A DNA stretch of 64,000 bases from Pyxicephalus adspersus (Eukaryota > Chordata > Amphibia > Anura > Pyxicephalidae): NCBI RefSeq assembly GCF_032062135.1, contig NC_092859.1:129462347-129526346 (forward strand), read 5' to 3'. Numbering within the stretch: position 1 is the first letter of the stretch; each line of letters starts with the position of its first letter. This document shows, piece after piece, positions 13,201-28,200 of the stretch. Position numbers and translations under genes: made by a program. The notes beneath the pieces are model-generated. The model was not told where the DNA came from. It did not search any database and saw only the letters and a program-made list of their open reading frames with translations.

Positions 13201-16200
13201 CCAGGGCTAGAGAGGATACACTGTCATCAGTGAAGCTGGGTGATCCAGCAAACCTAGAATGGATTACTTTAAGTCATTTGTTATATGTTAGCAAGTGTAT
13301 TCGATCCTGAAACCAGATCCATTACAGTTTTTTTTTTTTTTTGGACCACCCAGGTTCGCTGATAAAAGTGTAACCTCTCCTGTTTTGGAGAGCTTTATTA
13401 ACTCATGTCACATGTTACAAACTCATGATTACATGTCACCCTAGCTAGATGCTCACTAGCATACATTCTATCATGAGTGCAACATATATAGAAAAGTCAT
13501 CACCACCATTGAACTGTGAAATGAACCACAATCTAAGAATGTTCTGCCCACTAGAAAATAGGGCATGCTGGAACTAGCAGTTTTTCCTGCTTACACCAGA
13601 CTAATCAGTATTATATAATATGCAACAATATACAGCCGGTAAATACGCCATGGGAAGACATCTGACAAAAGAACATATTTAAATGAAATGGACCCAGTTA
13701 TGATAAAACATTAAAATGTCTTACCTGCTGGGACTCTTGCAACAGAAACTTTAGCTCCATTCTTACAGAGGCCAAGCCACCACCTTGGGCACCGTGTAAA
13801 CTGCAGTAGCTCAGAAACACTCTTAGGAGAGCTTGGTTCTTTTGCAGCCACCACTTTCGTTTTTCGGCATGTTCTCTCTTAGCTTGTAACCTGCGACGTT
13901 CTATTTGATGACGTTCATAAGATCCAACATCACTTTTTTCAGAAATTTCCTGTCCATCCAATATGTCTACAGAAGGCGGAGTTTCAATGGTGAAATCCTT
14001 GCTGTCAGCTTCATGGTTAAATATTTTGTGCATTGCGGCAATTTCCTTCTCCAACCAGTTATACAGCTGAAACCTCAATTTTCCACCATCTACTTCATGC
14101 CCTGTAGCAAGCGTTCTTAGTTCAGTCATTAGAATTTTTAGGCATGCTCGGAATTTCAGCTGTTCAGCAATTACATCAGGTTCACTTCCAGTGGATGCTG
14201 AATTGTCCATTGTTGGGGTCTCTGAACTAATATCTGTTGGGCTTTGACTTTTGTTGTCCAAGTTTAAATTCTTCAAAACTAATCCCTCATCTTCATCACT
14301 CTCTTTGTCCTCCCCCCAGTCCAGTTGAAGAGGCTCATCCTCAATTTTCACTACTGGTAAACCCCAGTCAAAGTCTGCCAAAGAGTCTTTTGTTGCTGTT
14401 GATGCTGGAGTGAACCAGACTGAGGTGCTAACTTCTTCCAAATTGTTCACTTTGCCCACGGGAAGTAAACTATCTTGTCCAACAGAACCCAAACCTAACA
14501 GATCTTCATTATTAACTACTGATTTGCTTAGTTTTGGAATTTTGGAGAGTACTTCTAAAGCAAGCACAGGGCAACCCACCTTAAAATGAGCATTAGCAGT
14601 GGTAAAAAATAATTTTCTTTCAATAAGGTTAATTTCATCCGCAGAGTTTTTATCTGTTTTTAAGCCAACTGTTACTTCAGGGGTATTAAAACGGCGGCGG
14701 ATTAATAAAGGATGAGTCCGAAGGTAGTTGTAAAAACTGAACACCACAGGGTTACACGATTTGATAAGAACTAATTAAAAAAAAAAAGCACAAATTAGTT
14801 TGACTGAGACAAGTTCATTGATTCAGAATAATTCATTTCACTTTCTGTTGTGAACAGGGAAGTCACTAAAATTACAAGAAAGCAGGATGAAAAAAAAAAA
14901 AAAGCATTACTGTGACTAAAACCTCAGGTGTATATTTGTAAGCAAGGAAACAAAGCCCTGTCTGCACTAAGACTGCAGTCCTAACAGTGAGACAAGAGCA
15001 AAACAGGGCATGGTAAGTCAGTAATGGGAAATATTCAGCTGAAGGTAGACAACAAGCGTTACTGGTGATTAGTCTTAAGCTACGTACACACATCAGGTTT
15101 TTATCGCCCGATAATCGGCATCGGCCAGATATCGGGCGAAAATCTGGCGTGTGTACAGTCGGCGTCGTCCATTGTCCGAACGACCATCCTGGCGGATACA
15201 CGGATGATGACCGACTACCGATCCTAATGAAAGGGAAGGGGGAGAGCGCGCAGCAGGGTGCCGCTCCGTCGCTCTCCCCCTCCCCTCTCCATAGAGCAGA
15301 ACGGTGCTGTATGTACAGCACTGTATGTCACCCATGTACCTTCCCATACATCCTATATTATAAACTTTCTACTTACATAGATAAGATTATAAATCTAACA
15401 GTCTCTTTACACCACAGAGGAACTAAGATAAAGCAATATATTACCCAGGCATCAAAACCTGCACTGTTGGATGGATGTGTTTAGTTTCAATAATTTCAGT
15501 CATTGGGCCTAATTTATTAAAGCTCCTCAAGGCTGGAGAAGATACACTTTCATCAGTGAAGCTGGGTGATCCAGCAAACCAGGAATGGATTTCTTCAAAG
15601 TAATTTGCAATTTGCTAGCAAATGTTTTGAATCCTGCATTAGATCCATTCCAGCTTTGCACGTTTTCCAGGTATGTATATGACTTCCACCTTATAGTTAA
15701 AGATGAATCTCTTAATTTAGAGTAAGCAATTCTATTCATTTTATTACAGTAAGCATGACATAGATAATTGACCACAAACAACACACTCAGTGTCTCAATG
15801 CAAATATACCCACCAGGGTTTTCATCATCTTCTTTAGGTGTTTGTTCTAATAAAGTGTCCAAAGCCTTAGTATAGTCCTTCATTATCCAATAAGCAATGC
15901 TTCTAAGGAAAGGATCAGGATGAAGTTTTGTACAGCAGAAACCAGATCCATCCTTCTGACATCCCAGTACTCTTTCATATAGAAGAGACTCATATGTGGA
16001 TGAGATATCAAACTCTGACTCGTATAATCTGGCAATAACCATTGCTAGCTGAATGTCTTCCATTTTTTCTAAGCACACCTAAAAGAAGAAGATGTTTAAA
16101 TCTTCCAAAAATATCACGATTGCAACTTTGTTCCACTAAAAGAAAAAAAAAGGAAACTTTTTTCTATACCTCAATAGCATCCTTTAGAGAGCCAGCTAGT

Positions 16201-19200
16201 AAAAAGAAAGCTGCAGATTGTTCAAATCGCTGCTTGCCAAGTAAGGAGAATGCATTCTTTAGAGCTGCTTTCCTCCAGCGGTCCTCCTTAAAATTATGAC
16301 TGAAGAACTGAGTCATCTTCTCATCATGCTGTGATCTAAAAAAAAAAAAAAATCTCAGTTTCAAACTATTGTAACCTAAACTGAAAGTAAAGTGTTCTTA
16401 AAATTTTAGCTTACACCATTCTATTTTCAAACTTATTAAGGAGGGAAACAAACATATCGTATCAAGTCAATTACAACTAGATAAACAGGGCTTAGCTTAT
16501 TGTTTACGTAATCTGAAAATGGTAATCTGCCCCATGCAACCTCCTCCAATTATCAACAGATATTTTTGACACTTATCTATAATGCCCATATTAGTTTAGA
16601 AATTAGGTGAGGCAAGTTCTCTCACTGGTCATGATTCCAAATGAATCTACCTTCCACCCACACAATCGATTGAGATCAACAAGATGGATCATTCTGGGTG
16701 ACTGACAGATTTGGGACAATATTATTATGCTGTCTTGTTACACTTAACAGGATGTTACTTGTGTATATAACATGAATACCCACACATACCTGAATAAGCC
16801 CCACAGAACTGCTTTCTTCTTCATTGCAAGGTAAAAAATTGCAGCATCTAGTGGCTCATTGTTTCTTTGGAAAGCTGCTTTAGCAACCTGTACAAAACAC
16901 ATTTCATCAAAGAAATCTGTTATTCTTTCTTTTGTAATCAAAATGCAAGTTCATTTTCATAAACTAGATTGTCCTAAATTAAGTGATGTGGATGTCCTCT
17001 TTAAAAGGTAAGTAATTGGTATGTGTGTGTGATTATATATATATATGGCAAACTTATGGCACTTTTTGGCAAACAAAAGTCAAGTTTTACTTGTTTATAA
17101 AATTGTAGTAGAAGCAGTTAAATATAGATTAATCAACTCCTATACAGGGTTCAACTGTCACATTTAAAATATTACATTCATGAGATGTCTAACCCACTTA
17201 ATGGGGGATAGTCCATTTAAAGAGTACAGAAATCTATCTCATTTCCCGACGTGTTTCGACTATCGGCTTGTTCAGGAGAGGTCAAGACTGATAACAATGG
17301 TGGTTCCTGGTTGCGTTCAAGGGCTTTTACTGTTACTAGACCTTAGTTCAAGAGGGTAGCCTAAATGTTTTAGTCAAGACAGGCAGGGGTTAGTCCCGCC
17401 GCTAGCCAGGATCATGTATCAAAGGATTATCAAACAAACCAGATTGTCATTCTGAAAAAAGGACCAGACTCGGATATAATCCTGTCTGTTTAAAAATACA
17501 TTAATATTCCATCATTTGTATCAAGTAAGCTCCAGCTAAAAGTAAATTATTAAAGTATGCTTTGGATGCTTCATGCAAACTGCGTCATATTTCTTTTACC
17601 AAAATGGCCATGTAAATCCTCACCTTTCCTACCTCCTCCTAATTATCATTTAAAAGTAAAACTCAGGTAAATCCTACAATTGTCAACACAACAACCTTAT
17701 CTAGTTTTGGTTAGTTTGTGTTGGCTAATAAGTACGGATTTTTTTTTTCTTTTTATCACTGGTACTGAAGACTAGTGGTTACTTAAGAGGCCTCTTTTCA
17801 TAGAATTCATGGATCCTTTATCAGATATCTATATTACAGTGTTCTCTCCAGCCCCTTTTCAGTGACCACTAGACTGTTCTTGGGTGGTTACTAAAGAGTT
17901 GGGTCACAACACATGGGCTGCCACCTGACTACAATTTCTTCCCATCCAGCTTAAAAAAAAAATCTTGGTTGAACACTGTATTAAATATTTTTCTATTTAA
18001 AATCTGAGAAACAAAACAGGTAATGAAATGCCTACCTTTTCTATGCATCTGCGCAGTGTATTTATATTCCTCACCCACCAACCGATTCCCATCGCTCTAA
18101 GCTCAGACCACTGTGGGTCACATTTTTGAATGGCTGGAATCATATTGATTAACTCTTCTTCTGCCTCTGAGTGAAAGGCCCATGCAAAGTGACATGTAGA
18201 TAAACCTGAAACATAATACAATTGTTAAAGAAATGTTAACTAAACCACAAAAGCCCTAGCTCTTAGAATGGGGACACACATAATACCGGTCACAAATAAG
18301 TGAACTCTTACTGCAATTACAGTGAACAGCAGCCTTAATGGTCATACTGATTCTTTATACAAAATAATAAACTATATACTAATATACTCCTACATGGCAA
18401 ATTTTCAACCTTTTCCTGAAGGGTGAAATCCTACCACTATAATGCCATAGTGCCGGTTATTGCCAGAATTTATGAAAACATCACAGCATTTCACTGGTAT
18501 TTAGGAAACACATGCCGGTTTATGAACATGCTCAGTTGATCATTATCAAACCTTGGTCTTAAAATGTACTTTATATAGGAATGCAAAAGGAAAAACAGAG
18601 TGCATATGCAATGAAAATTGCATTTGAATTTCAACCCTTAATTACTAGGACACAGGTCAAATATGGAGTGAAAAAAAAAGTACCTTGGTGAAGTAATTGA
18701 ATACGATACAGTGGAGGCAGCGATGTTAAAAGACATGTGTGAAGTCGCATGGCCAACAAGTATCTTAAGCCACATTCATCAAGATTGTCACCACCTGCAA
18801 AAAAAGATTTAGACAATGTTATGTCAAAAAAAGTTACAATTTTAATATAAAAGTAAAACGAAAATGACAAAACTACTTCAACCAAAAGATCCACATCCAG
18901 GCAAATAACATTCTTTGAAATGAGTTCAGTGATGGAAATTTACAAATTCTATTACTGGTAGGTCTGCTGTAAGTGAGCAAAAAGGTATTTCATTCATTAG
19001 ACGTTGAATAACTGGAGTGGGATCAAATAGCAGTGCAAGCGAGAAGCAGGGTCATAGCCGTGCTTTGACCGCCCAAGGCAAGATAGATACTAGCAACAGA
19101 CCCTTGTGTTGGTGAGGTGAAATGATCACAGAAAATGCTACATGGCTATGTGGCTCATGTTTTTGGCCCTAGTGTTTACTTAACCACTGAAACAGAAGTA

Positions 19201-22200
19201 TAGGTGCAAGGACTTCTGACATTTGCATGCTTGCTCTGGTCTATGAATTAAAAAAATTTAAGCTAGAGACAACTGGGCAATTGGCACGGTTTATAATGAA
19301 ACCTGCTACTATAGCTTAGACATGTCTACTTTAGGCTACCAGTACACAGATGTATGCAAGTAGATACCCATCTTTTACAACATATATAAAGCCATGAGTA
19401 CACGTGCAAGCACATACACACACACAAATATACACATTCCTGTGGCCAGCTCTCCAATAAAGGCCATGTTTACATTAAGACATTGGGAACCAGATAACTT
19501 CCACTTCCAACTCAATTATTCACTGATTATCTGATAAACTTGTTTATCAATTCAGAAAGCAATGAAGCCAATCAACTAGCATTTTCAGAAACTGGTCAGC
19601 AATAGTAAATCCCCTATTACTCCCATGACAGATTTACTTTGTTTTATTTTTTCTCATAAATATCTGCTTCCCCCTGCTCAATCAAGGAGAAGAGACAAAA
19701 ACTTTAAAGTATATAGGAAAAAAAATCCTTCTATTGAGAACCTCTTCAGTCATGAAAAAGCAAATGAAACATACATACTGTTTTGATTCAAACTCTATTG
19801 GTGTAATAAAATATACATTATGTTATAAATGCAGTTATTACCTGAATAGTTGTTATCTCTGCTTTCACCAAGCTCTGTGCTGGTTGTGGCCACTGTATCA
19901 GCGAGAGCCACCAGGAACATCTGCTCCAACCGGGTCAGGCCAGGCAAACTAGAATGCATAAGATGGCTTGAAAGTACACTGGCATGCTCACGGCCAAAGT
20001 AAGAAGGGCCATACTGAGACAGGTTTATGACTTTTGATTTACTTTCTTTTTTTTCAGTTTCAAAACCAATGAAGTCCTCTGTTGTTACACTCTGAACCTG
20101 GAACAAGTCAGAATATTGGTCACCTACTTTACTATCAAAGCTAAGCTTTGAGGTCTGGGACATTTTTGTGGTTTCCTCAGGAGCAGAATATGCTGTATCT
20201 TTATCTGCGGCAACCAGTGCATATAGAGGTAGCGGAGGTATTGAGTCAATCTCTGTGTAGTCTCGTGTTCCATCTTTTCCCGTGATAATCATGTCCTTAG
20301 CAGTGCTGCCACTAACACTAATCGTCCGTGATAGATGGCGTTTTGGAGCCTGGTTATCTCCAGCATCTAAATCTTTTACGACTGCCACCTCCCCAGCAAT
20401 GCATTTGACTAAATGAGAGAGGATTGCTTTTGCCCTTCTAACTTTTCCTAGGTCCATGAGTTCCAGCAGCTGTGTTGGATGATACTGTGGAAGAGTAGGA
20501 GAAAGCACATGAGCAGCCTCAAAAAGTCCCCCATCTTGAATCACAGTAGGACTACCAAAGACATCATCTACAATAGCTGCTCCATCAATTACACTGGTCT
20601 TCTTCGAGATTGAGTGCATTTGCACCGAATCAAACGGTGTTGCATGGTCTTCAGAGACAAAAGTTTCACCATCACCAGACTTCAGTTTGTGTTTCCATTG
20701 GGCATATACATGCATTTCACAATCCATTCCAACTACTAAAATCCCATCCCGAACCCAGGACAAAGATACAGGTAATGAAGGTGTTCCATCCACAGAAGAC
20801 ACCAAGTCAATTGACCTGAGCAGCACCCATTTGGATTTTATGCCTTGTTTTATACTACCACCTAGTGGTAAAGTGATGACAGCAATACCATCCTTGCTGT
20901 TGGCCTGATCAGTAACAATACCCGAAAGTCGTCCATACATAAAAATATTAGAGCCAACTCCAACTGTCAGTATATGAGAGCCATCCTCCTTTGAAACCCA
21001 ATCTAAATGCACTAAATGCTTTATGTTGGGCACCAGATGTTTGTCTCTGTTTAGAAATGCATCTGATTTAAAATAAACAAACAAATTGCTATCGACACTC
21101 ACATGAGGGTCGAGCATGCTGCCAACTCTTAATAATTCATCAAGATGAATGGTTTGTTCTAGGACCCATTCTGATCCTCCAGTGGATTCACATTCAAAAA
21201 GACACACGTGCATTGAAAACTCTTTGGAAACATAGCCATTATGTTGAATAGGCTGCTTGTACGCCACAGCAAGTCTTCCCGTGTAAGAACAGCTCACTGC
21301 AACCGGCTTTCCTGCCACAGGTATGTTACTGCTGCTTTCCTCTCGTCCTTCATTCATCAATGACCATTCCTTCCAGAAATAGCTATGCTGCTCCTCGCTA
21401 TCTTCAAAATCCTGAAACTTTTGCACACTGCATTTCCAGAAACGCACTTTGTTATCTGAACAAGTAGTAACCACTAAGTATGGTGCAAGACACACTGGGT
21501 AAATTGACGAAGAGCTGAGATGACCTATTAGGAGAAAAAAGAAAAAAAGAATTGTAGAACTTTTTATATTGCAAGAAATTACCATATAACATGACATAGG
21601 GTTGATGAGCAACACAAAGATGAGGGTATTTTGCAAGGTACGTTGCAAGGAGTACAGCAGAATGAGAGAACTAAAGTAAGATTGCTGGAATAAAAAACAG
21701 TGCTTTCCTACATACTGTGTTGCCCAAATTACCTCTGAGGGCTACTAAACACCTCTGGGCTATGTTATGGAGAACTTTATATCTGTTTACAGTCTCATTT
21801 TGTCCTGGTTACCAAATTACCTGGTATAAACAAAGGAGTGAAAAATTGAACACTAAAACAACCACTAAAGCCAAGGACTGGTAAGTGTCAACAAGATACA
21901 AGTTTGTATTTGCATTTAGATACATATAAACACCTGTATATGACTTCAAAACTACATATTACCCTGAAGTTACAAGTAAAGAAATCAAAATGGCTAACAT
22001 TTTTACTCATTTATTACAATTGCTTCAGGTTTCTAAAGACCAGACTTTCAAATGTCTTAAATGATAAGAAAAATGAATGCAGCCTTACCTGCAGAGGGTG
22101 TTGCTCTAATTACTTCTACACCACTTGGTATATTCAGTGGCTGGCTATATACTAGCTTGGAACTCAGAATAAGTTTGCTAGCAGTCTGAAGATTAGCAAT

Positions 22201-25200
22201 TGATGCTGAGCGTGTCATGGGGCTGGTGCCTGGAGACGTCTCTGGAGAGGACTCTGCATTGGTTTGCCCAGGAATGGTAAGCAGATTTTCAGATGGAGTT
22301 GTTTCTACAGGCTTTGCTGTAAATAAATTTTGAAAAGTGTTCAACTGGAAATGTATTATTTGGAGACTTGTTTACCAAAAAGTGCACAAAAAACCTTTAA
22401 CTAAAAATCCAGAAATCCATCCCTTTCTCCATGCTGTGTATATCTATATAATGTGGAAAAACAGAAATTGAAGTTAAACAACCAAGAACGCAGAAGGCCA
22501 CAGCAGTCTTTTCCTTTCTTCAACGTTTCCTGCATCTCTAAACTTCTGTACACTGCCTGGGCAGTATGGGACATACAGACATATGGGATCTGTGAGATAT
22601 TACTAGAGATATATACGTGGAACAGGGCACAGTACTCCAGTATCTAAAAGCCTGTACTAAACGAAGAACTGTAATATGAAACATTATCTAAAGTAAATAA
22701 TTTATGTATTAATAATTTTAAAAAGTTATAATAAAAAAAAAAAAAAAACTCCACTCTTATCGAGCCCTCAGCTCTACCCTGGCTGGATGTTTAATAGAGG
22801 TATCTTCCTTTGGCTAGGTATTTTTTCTTAGGCACTTTTCATTGTGGTTGTATCCATCAACACAAAAAATGTAATCCTCGGCATCTAACAGATGCTGGGT
22901 GTGTGGATCATACTTTGCATGCCCGGAAGAAAGAAACAGAAAACAATATTACATTTTTTTTAGCATACAAGTTCTCAGGTATTTTTTTTCTACACATTTT
23001 AGTTAAAAGCTGGCTTTTAAACAAAATTTACTTTTTAAGGAAATCAAAAATCACTTTTTAAGTGTAACAAAATGTTGCTGTTTATGAGGGGACATCTATG
23101 TTAAACAAAACTGTGTCAAAAAACATAATTGGGTAACTCATGAAAAAAAAAAAAGTTCAGTTTAGAGGTTAATGGAGGGACTCTTGTGGCAAAATTGTGT
23201 CAAGTTTATCGTTAACAGTAGTCCCCACAATGAGCCATTTTTTTAACCAAGGTGGACAGGGTCTATGGAATTGACAGAGTGGGAAGATTTTCCTGCGGGA
23301 GATCATTACAAATAATACTAAACAGCTGATTACTAGTGTTCACCAAAAAGTTAAATATGTTTAGGATAACCTTAGCCCTTGACACTGGAGCTGGACATTT
23401 GTAAAAATAAACTAAACTATAAAGACAATGAAAACTAGGAAAACACTGCAAAATACTCAGAATGGGAATTAGAAAAGAACTTACCAACACAAGCTTGAAC
23501 AGACTTTAGATGAAGATGCCACATGTTTAGGACTGAACGGTTGTCTGCATCTTTTTCTATTACAACAAGGAAGAACTTTTCTGAAAAAGGCGGTGGACGG
23601 TAACCTGTTTTAAACAACAAATGTTATAAATTAGATTTGTTATGCTTCTGTTCTGAATAAAGCATAAAGTAACTGAAAACAATTGAAGGAAGAGGCCTCA
23701 TATTAATATGGAATAAAAGACACAAGAAATTATATACTGGATCACCAAAATCAAAATCTTGTTAGTATGTTTTCAAAATTCTAGCACCTAAATATTGTAG
23801 GCTCTAGTGTCCCCAATGTATACTAGAGAGCAAAAAACAAAGTAACTGAACTAAATATCTCAAGGTGGCCAGGTATTGCAGATGACAGCTAAGCAGATAG
23901 GCAAACATACATGTTGCCCATGAACTGAAAGTTTATTTTGTGGGGCAAGGAGTTGGGAGGACACTATCTCCATGTGTGAACTAATCTTGATAAAGGTGGT
24001 TTAAAATCCATCACATTAAACTTTACCCCCTACTGTGGCTAAAATGTTTCCAGAAAGTACAAACAGGACACAAATATAACATGGAGTACTTTGCAATGGG
24101 CAGAAAAAACATCGCTGAGTACAGAGAAATAGGTAGAAAAAACCACAAGCTATACACAGAATTGAAAGGATCATTTTTAAAGTGATATTTCTGTTTTACA
24201 TAATTGCAAACATGCATTATTACTTACTTATATCTCAACAGTCATTACAAAAGCCTAAAGTCCTACTGTCCTAAAGAATTCTGCACAATGAGAAAACCAT
24301 ATATCAGAGTAACACCTTTACTATGATTTTTGAACTGTGGAATTAACCAGACACTGGGCATATTAGAACACCTTTGGGGTGAAATAAAGAATTAACAAGA
24401 AAATAACATTTTTTTACTACTTTTCAGAAACTTTCTGCTAATAAAATAAACAACCAAATCTAAAGGACTTGGCAACACATGACTTAAAATGTTTTTGTGA
24501 AATATGTCCAACAAATTTGCTTCATTAATAATTCTCTTAAAATGTGTGACTAATTCTTTTGTTCCCACTGCTCTGTGTGATAAGGGATAACTTCACAGCC
24601 TAAGAGAATAATTAAAGCCCAACTGCAGTCAGTTTTTTCAACCAAACAAGGTTAGACCCTTTGTCAGGTTTTTACAGCCATCTAAACATTGCCAAGCCTA
24701 CCCCTTACTTTTTGTCCATGTTAACCACATAATAATAATAGGAATCCCCTCTAAAAAAAGAAGCAAATGTTAACAGTGGTTCCAGTGCCGTAACCCTTCC
24801 TGCTAAAAGATGTTTCTATTTCAGTCTTCAGTATTCACAACAGGATGGAACTTATATATATATATAATATATGTCCTGTAATGCTCTGTCCAAAACAAAA
24901 GTAAACAGAGATTGGGCTTTAAATGGTTTGTGTGTGTATGTGCATATTCAATTTTTTTCCACAGGGATATGTTAATATTAATTGTTATTTATTGCAGATG
25001 GTACCTGAAAATTATTAATATATTGCAAGTTCATACCTTGAGATGGCTGGAAGAAAACTTCAGTTTCCTTTGCTTTCAAATCATCTTTGTGTGGCTTGTA
25101 TCCTAAAATGAAATCTTCTTGGAAAACATGAAGCAGCTGTGTCCTTGATCCACACTAAGATTGCAAAGAAAACGCACAAACTATAGCAGAAGTAGGCACA

Positions 25201-28200
25201 GGTTTTGGGTTAAAATGTATTGATGCAGTATTACACGCTACGAAGACCGTGGGCCTCATAGGGCACAATTTTGATGCAGACTATAGGAAGGAATGCATTA
25301 TTTATGTGTACAGCTGCACAACAAAGCAAGTATGAATCCTTAGTTTTTTTTTAAATACAAGCAAAACATATTTTTAAGAATTAAATAAGAGCAAATCAAA
25401 GGACAAAACTCTATAATTTGTTATTGAAAAAAAAAAAAAATACAAAACTGCTACACTGTATTTATGAAGGAGCGACATAAGCATTATTATTATTATTATT
25501 ATTAACTAGGTTTTACAAAGTTTAAAGCATTAAACGTTTCAGTCACAGAAGTCTCTGCCATTATACAGTCACACTAAGCTATAGTGCTAAGTAACACTAA
25601 GCTGCAGTGAACACAACCATAGGAGTCCTTGATATAAGGAAACCCCTCCTTAGTAAGGTGTAAATGTGTAGCTTTTGGGGTAAATATGATACCCACAGTC
25701 CAAAATTAGGATACTACAATACAAAAAAAAACCAAAAAAAAAAAAACGGTGCTATGTAATTTACCAAATATTCAAGCGCTTTTTGAGGCAACATTATTAG
25801 GAAAAACATATTACTTTATCTACTACAGATTGCCATACCTTGTTTGTTATAGCATCAAGCTCGATGATACAGCCAGGGCGAGCAGTGGACTGTTGGCTGA
25901 CAATATTAAAGACTTCCCCAATGAGTTTCTATAGTAAAAAAAAATAATAAAGTTTTGTCATTACTACAGACAAGATAATTTTTTCCCGTTACTAACTTGT
26001 AAACTTTTAACCAAAAACCTCTCCTTAGAACAGACTTTTAAAAGGCTTTACACTTACAAATGAACAGGGAAATAATCAGGAAATGGATGGAATGGCAGAA
26101 GACTTTGCTACCTGATCATTTTTTTTCCTTGAAATTTCTTGGGTGCACCATGGTGTGAACAATACAGACTTATGTACATGATATCGGTTTGCAACCTAAC
26201 TTCTTTGCCAATATGCATGTAAACGCCATGCAATTCAATCTGCAATTGAGGTCTGAATGTCCTCCAAAAAAACATTTCCCAAATATAAAGCAAACTGCAT
26301 TTGCCCTTCAAAAAATCCTTATGGGAGATGACTTTAAGGATTTTGCCTTCTTTGTGGTCAGTTTACAAACCTGTTCACCAGACCAAGACAAGTGAAGTCT
26401 TCAGCAGACTGATCTGCATGTATATAGGCAGCTTTGGACAAGATAACATGGCTTATGTCAATATGGCTTCAAATAAAATTATTTAAAAGTATTTAAAATA
26501 AACAATTAATAGAAAATATAAGCTTCCCTTAGCACCTAAACCTGAGAAAGTAATATTTATGCAGGACAACTCAGAAATGCCTTTCCTAGAATGATTAATG
26601 ATACAGACACAACTCTCAGAGCGTCACTTAGTTGTCAGATTAATTCCGGTTTTATAAAGTCGATCCTAATTACCGGTTTTCGAACCAAATAACACCATAC
26701 CAACTTCTATTCTGAACTTTGGGATACTCAAAACAGATAATACATATTTAGAGAAGAAAATACTTCCTGAAACAAAATAGCACAGTATTTGTCACTTAAC
26801 AATAAGTCTTACCGAGGACTCGGGGTCTGAAAGCTCATCCAGTAGCTTTCTGGCATCGACTACCGCTTGATATAATCTCAGACTGGTCCCATCAGAGGCT
26901 ACAAAGCAGGCACTGGCAGAATTACAGTATGTGCCTAAAAATAAGATCATAAGAAACAGTGCAAACATCTGAGAAAATGACTTCAGAAGGTTATATAAGT
27001 CCTTTACCTATAAAGCCAAAAAAAAAAAAAGTTTTCCTTCCTTAACACAATGTTAATTTGGATACTTGGTGGAGTGTAGCTTGTTGAAATGAATTCTGCC
27101 TTTTGGTCTGTGAAACAGACCATTGGAAGCATTTAATTATATATGTTTGATAAGTTCAACAAAAAGCTCATGAAATTTAGCACTGTCCGGTCTCTTCAGC
27201 ACATTACGTTTGACAACAAAACACATTGAGTGTTGACAGTTCATAACATGGCTTAAGAGTTGAGTGCAGTTCTGGAGTATAAACATGTATTGCTTGCGGT
27301 CTTTATTTTCAAACCACTGCTGGTTAAGCTTTACTGTGACTTGGAACCTAGTCAATACAGTTCTTACAGGCCTGACCTCATCCCAAGCTACAGGGAGCAT
27401 ACTGAGTGTTTCAAGTCATCAAGTACTGCAACGTCTATAGTTTTCAATCAGTAATCTTGTGGACTTGCAGCAGATCTGAAGATCTGAAGTGAGCAGCACG
27501 GCAATAATCATATGGCTATCCTCAAGAAAAAAAAACTATGATAAACTTTACACTATAACTGGTGGGATCATTCCCATTAAGCTGATGCCTGTAAATGTGA
27601 AAAATAGACTCGTATACCCTAAATTCAGAAAAAAAATCAAAGGGCTATTCAAACTACCTAAAAATTACACATTTTAGACACTTACCTAGACAATAGCTTG
27701 GAATTAGTGTTGGAAGCCAGGCCACATTGCAAAAGGCAGCAGTGCGAAGAGAGTTTATACGCGCTAGTTCAGAGACTCCTCCACTGTATGATAAAGGTCC
27801 AATAGGATCAACACGCCATAATATTAGCTCACTATAAATCGCATTAGGGTCATGGAATGTCTGAGTTGCTGCATTTCTAAAATGTTGTCTAGGAAAACCT
27901 TTTATATTCTTTACGGGATCTACTACTTTACTACTTCTATCCACATCCCAGGGATTGAACTCTAAGTCTGGTGTCACCAGCACATTGTGATGAGAGGAAG
28001 TTAAAAGCAACGGCAGCACAGTATGGCAAGCCAAGTCATTGAGATGAAATCTGTGACCGCAATATCGAAACTTGTGTGACACAGTGAGTACTGAAGAAAA
28101 AGCAGATTTATCAGCGAAGGTAACTGCCCACTGATTCAAAGAGCCATCAATATGCTTGGAGACCATCATAACAGTTGAAGCAATCACGCTTCCATTTGGA

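Larger units (their letters stand above)
11031..13724. other. DMXL2: Rest of DMXL2 intron 24
   Basis: Besides the exon-like segment at 11.8 kb, the repeat at 12.1-12.4 kb and MITE copy 2, nothing is recognised. Confidence 0.6.
22317..27685. other. DMXL2: DMXL2 introns among exons 12-17
   Basis: Besides the exons, these introns hold short A runs, a TA tract near 24850 and an ATT run near 25484. No mobile element is clearly recognisable. Confidence 0.55.

Noticed and set aside
15065..15484. Opposed open frames of 139 and 149 codons
   Set aside because: They come from the CpG-rich interspersed repeat, which lacks stops on both strands by composition.
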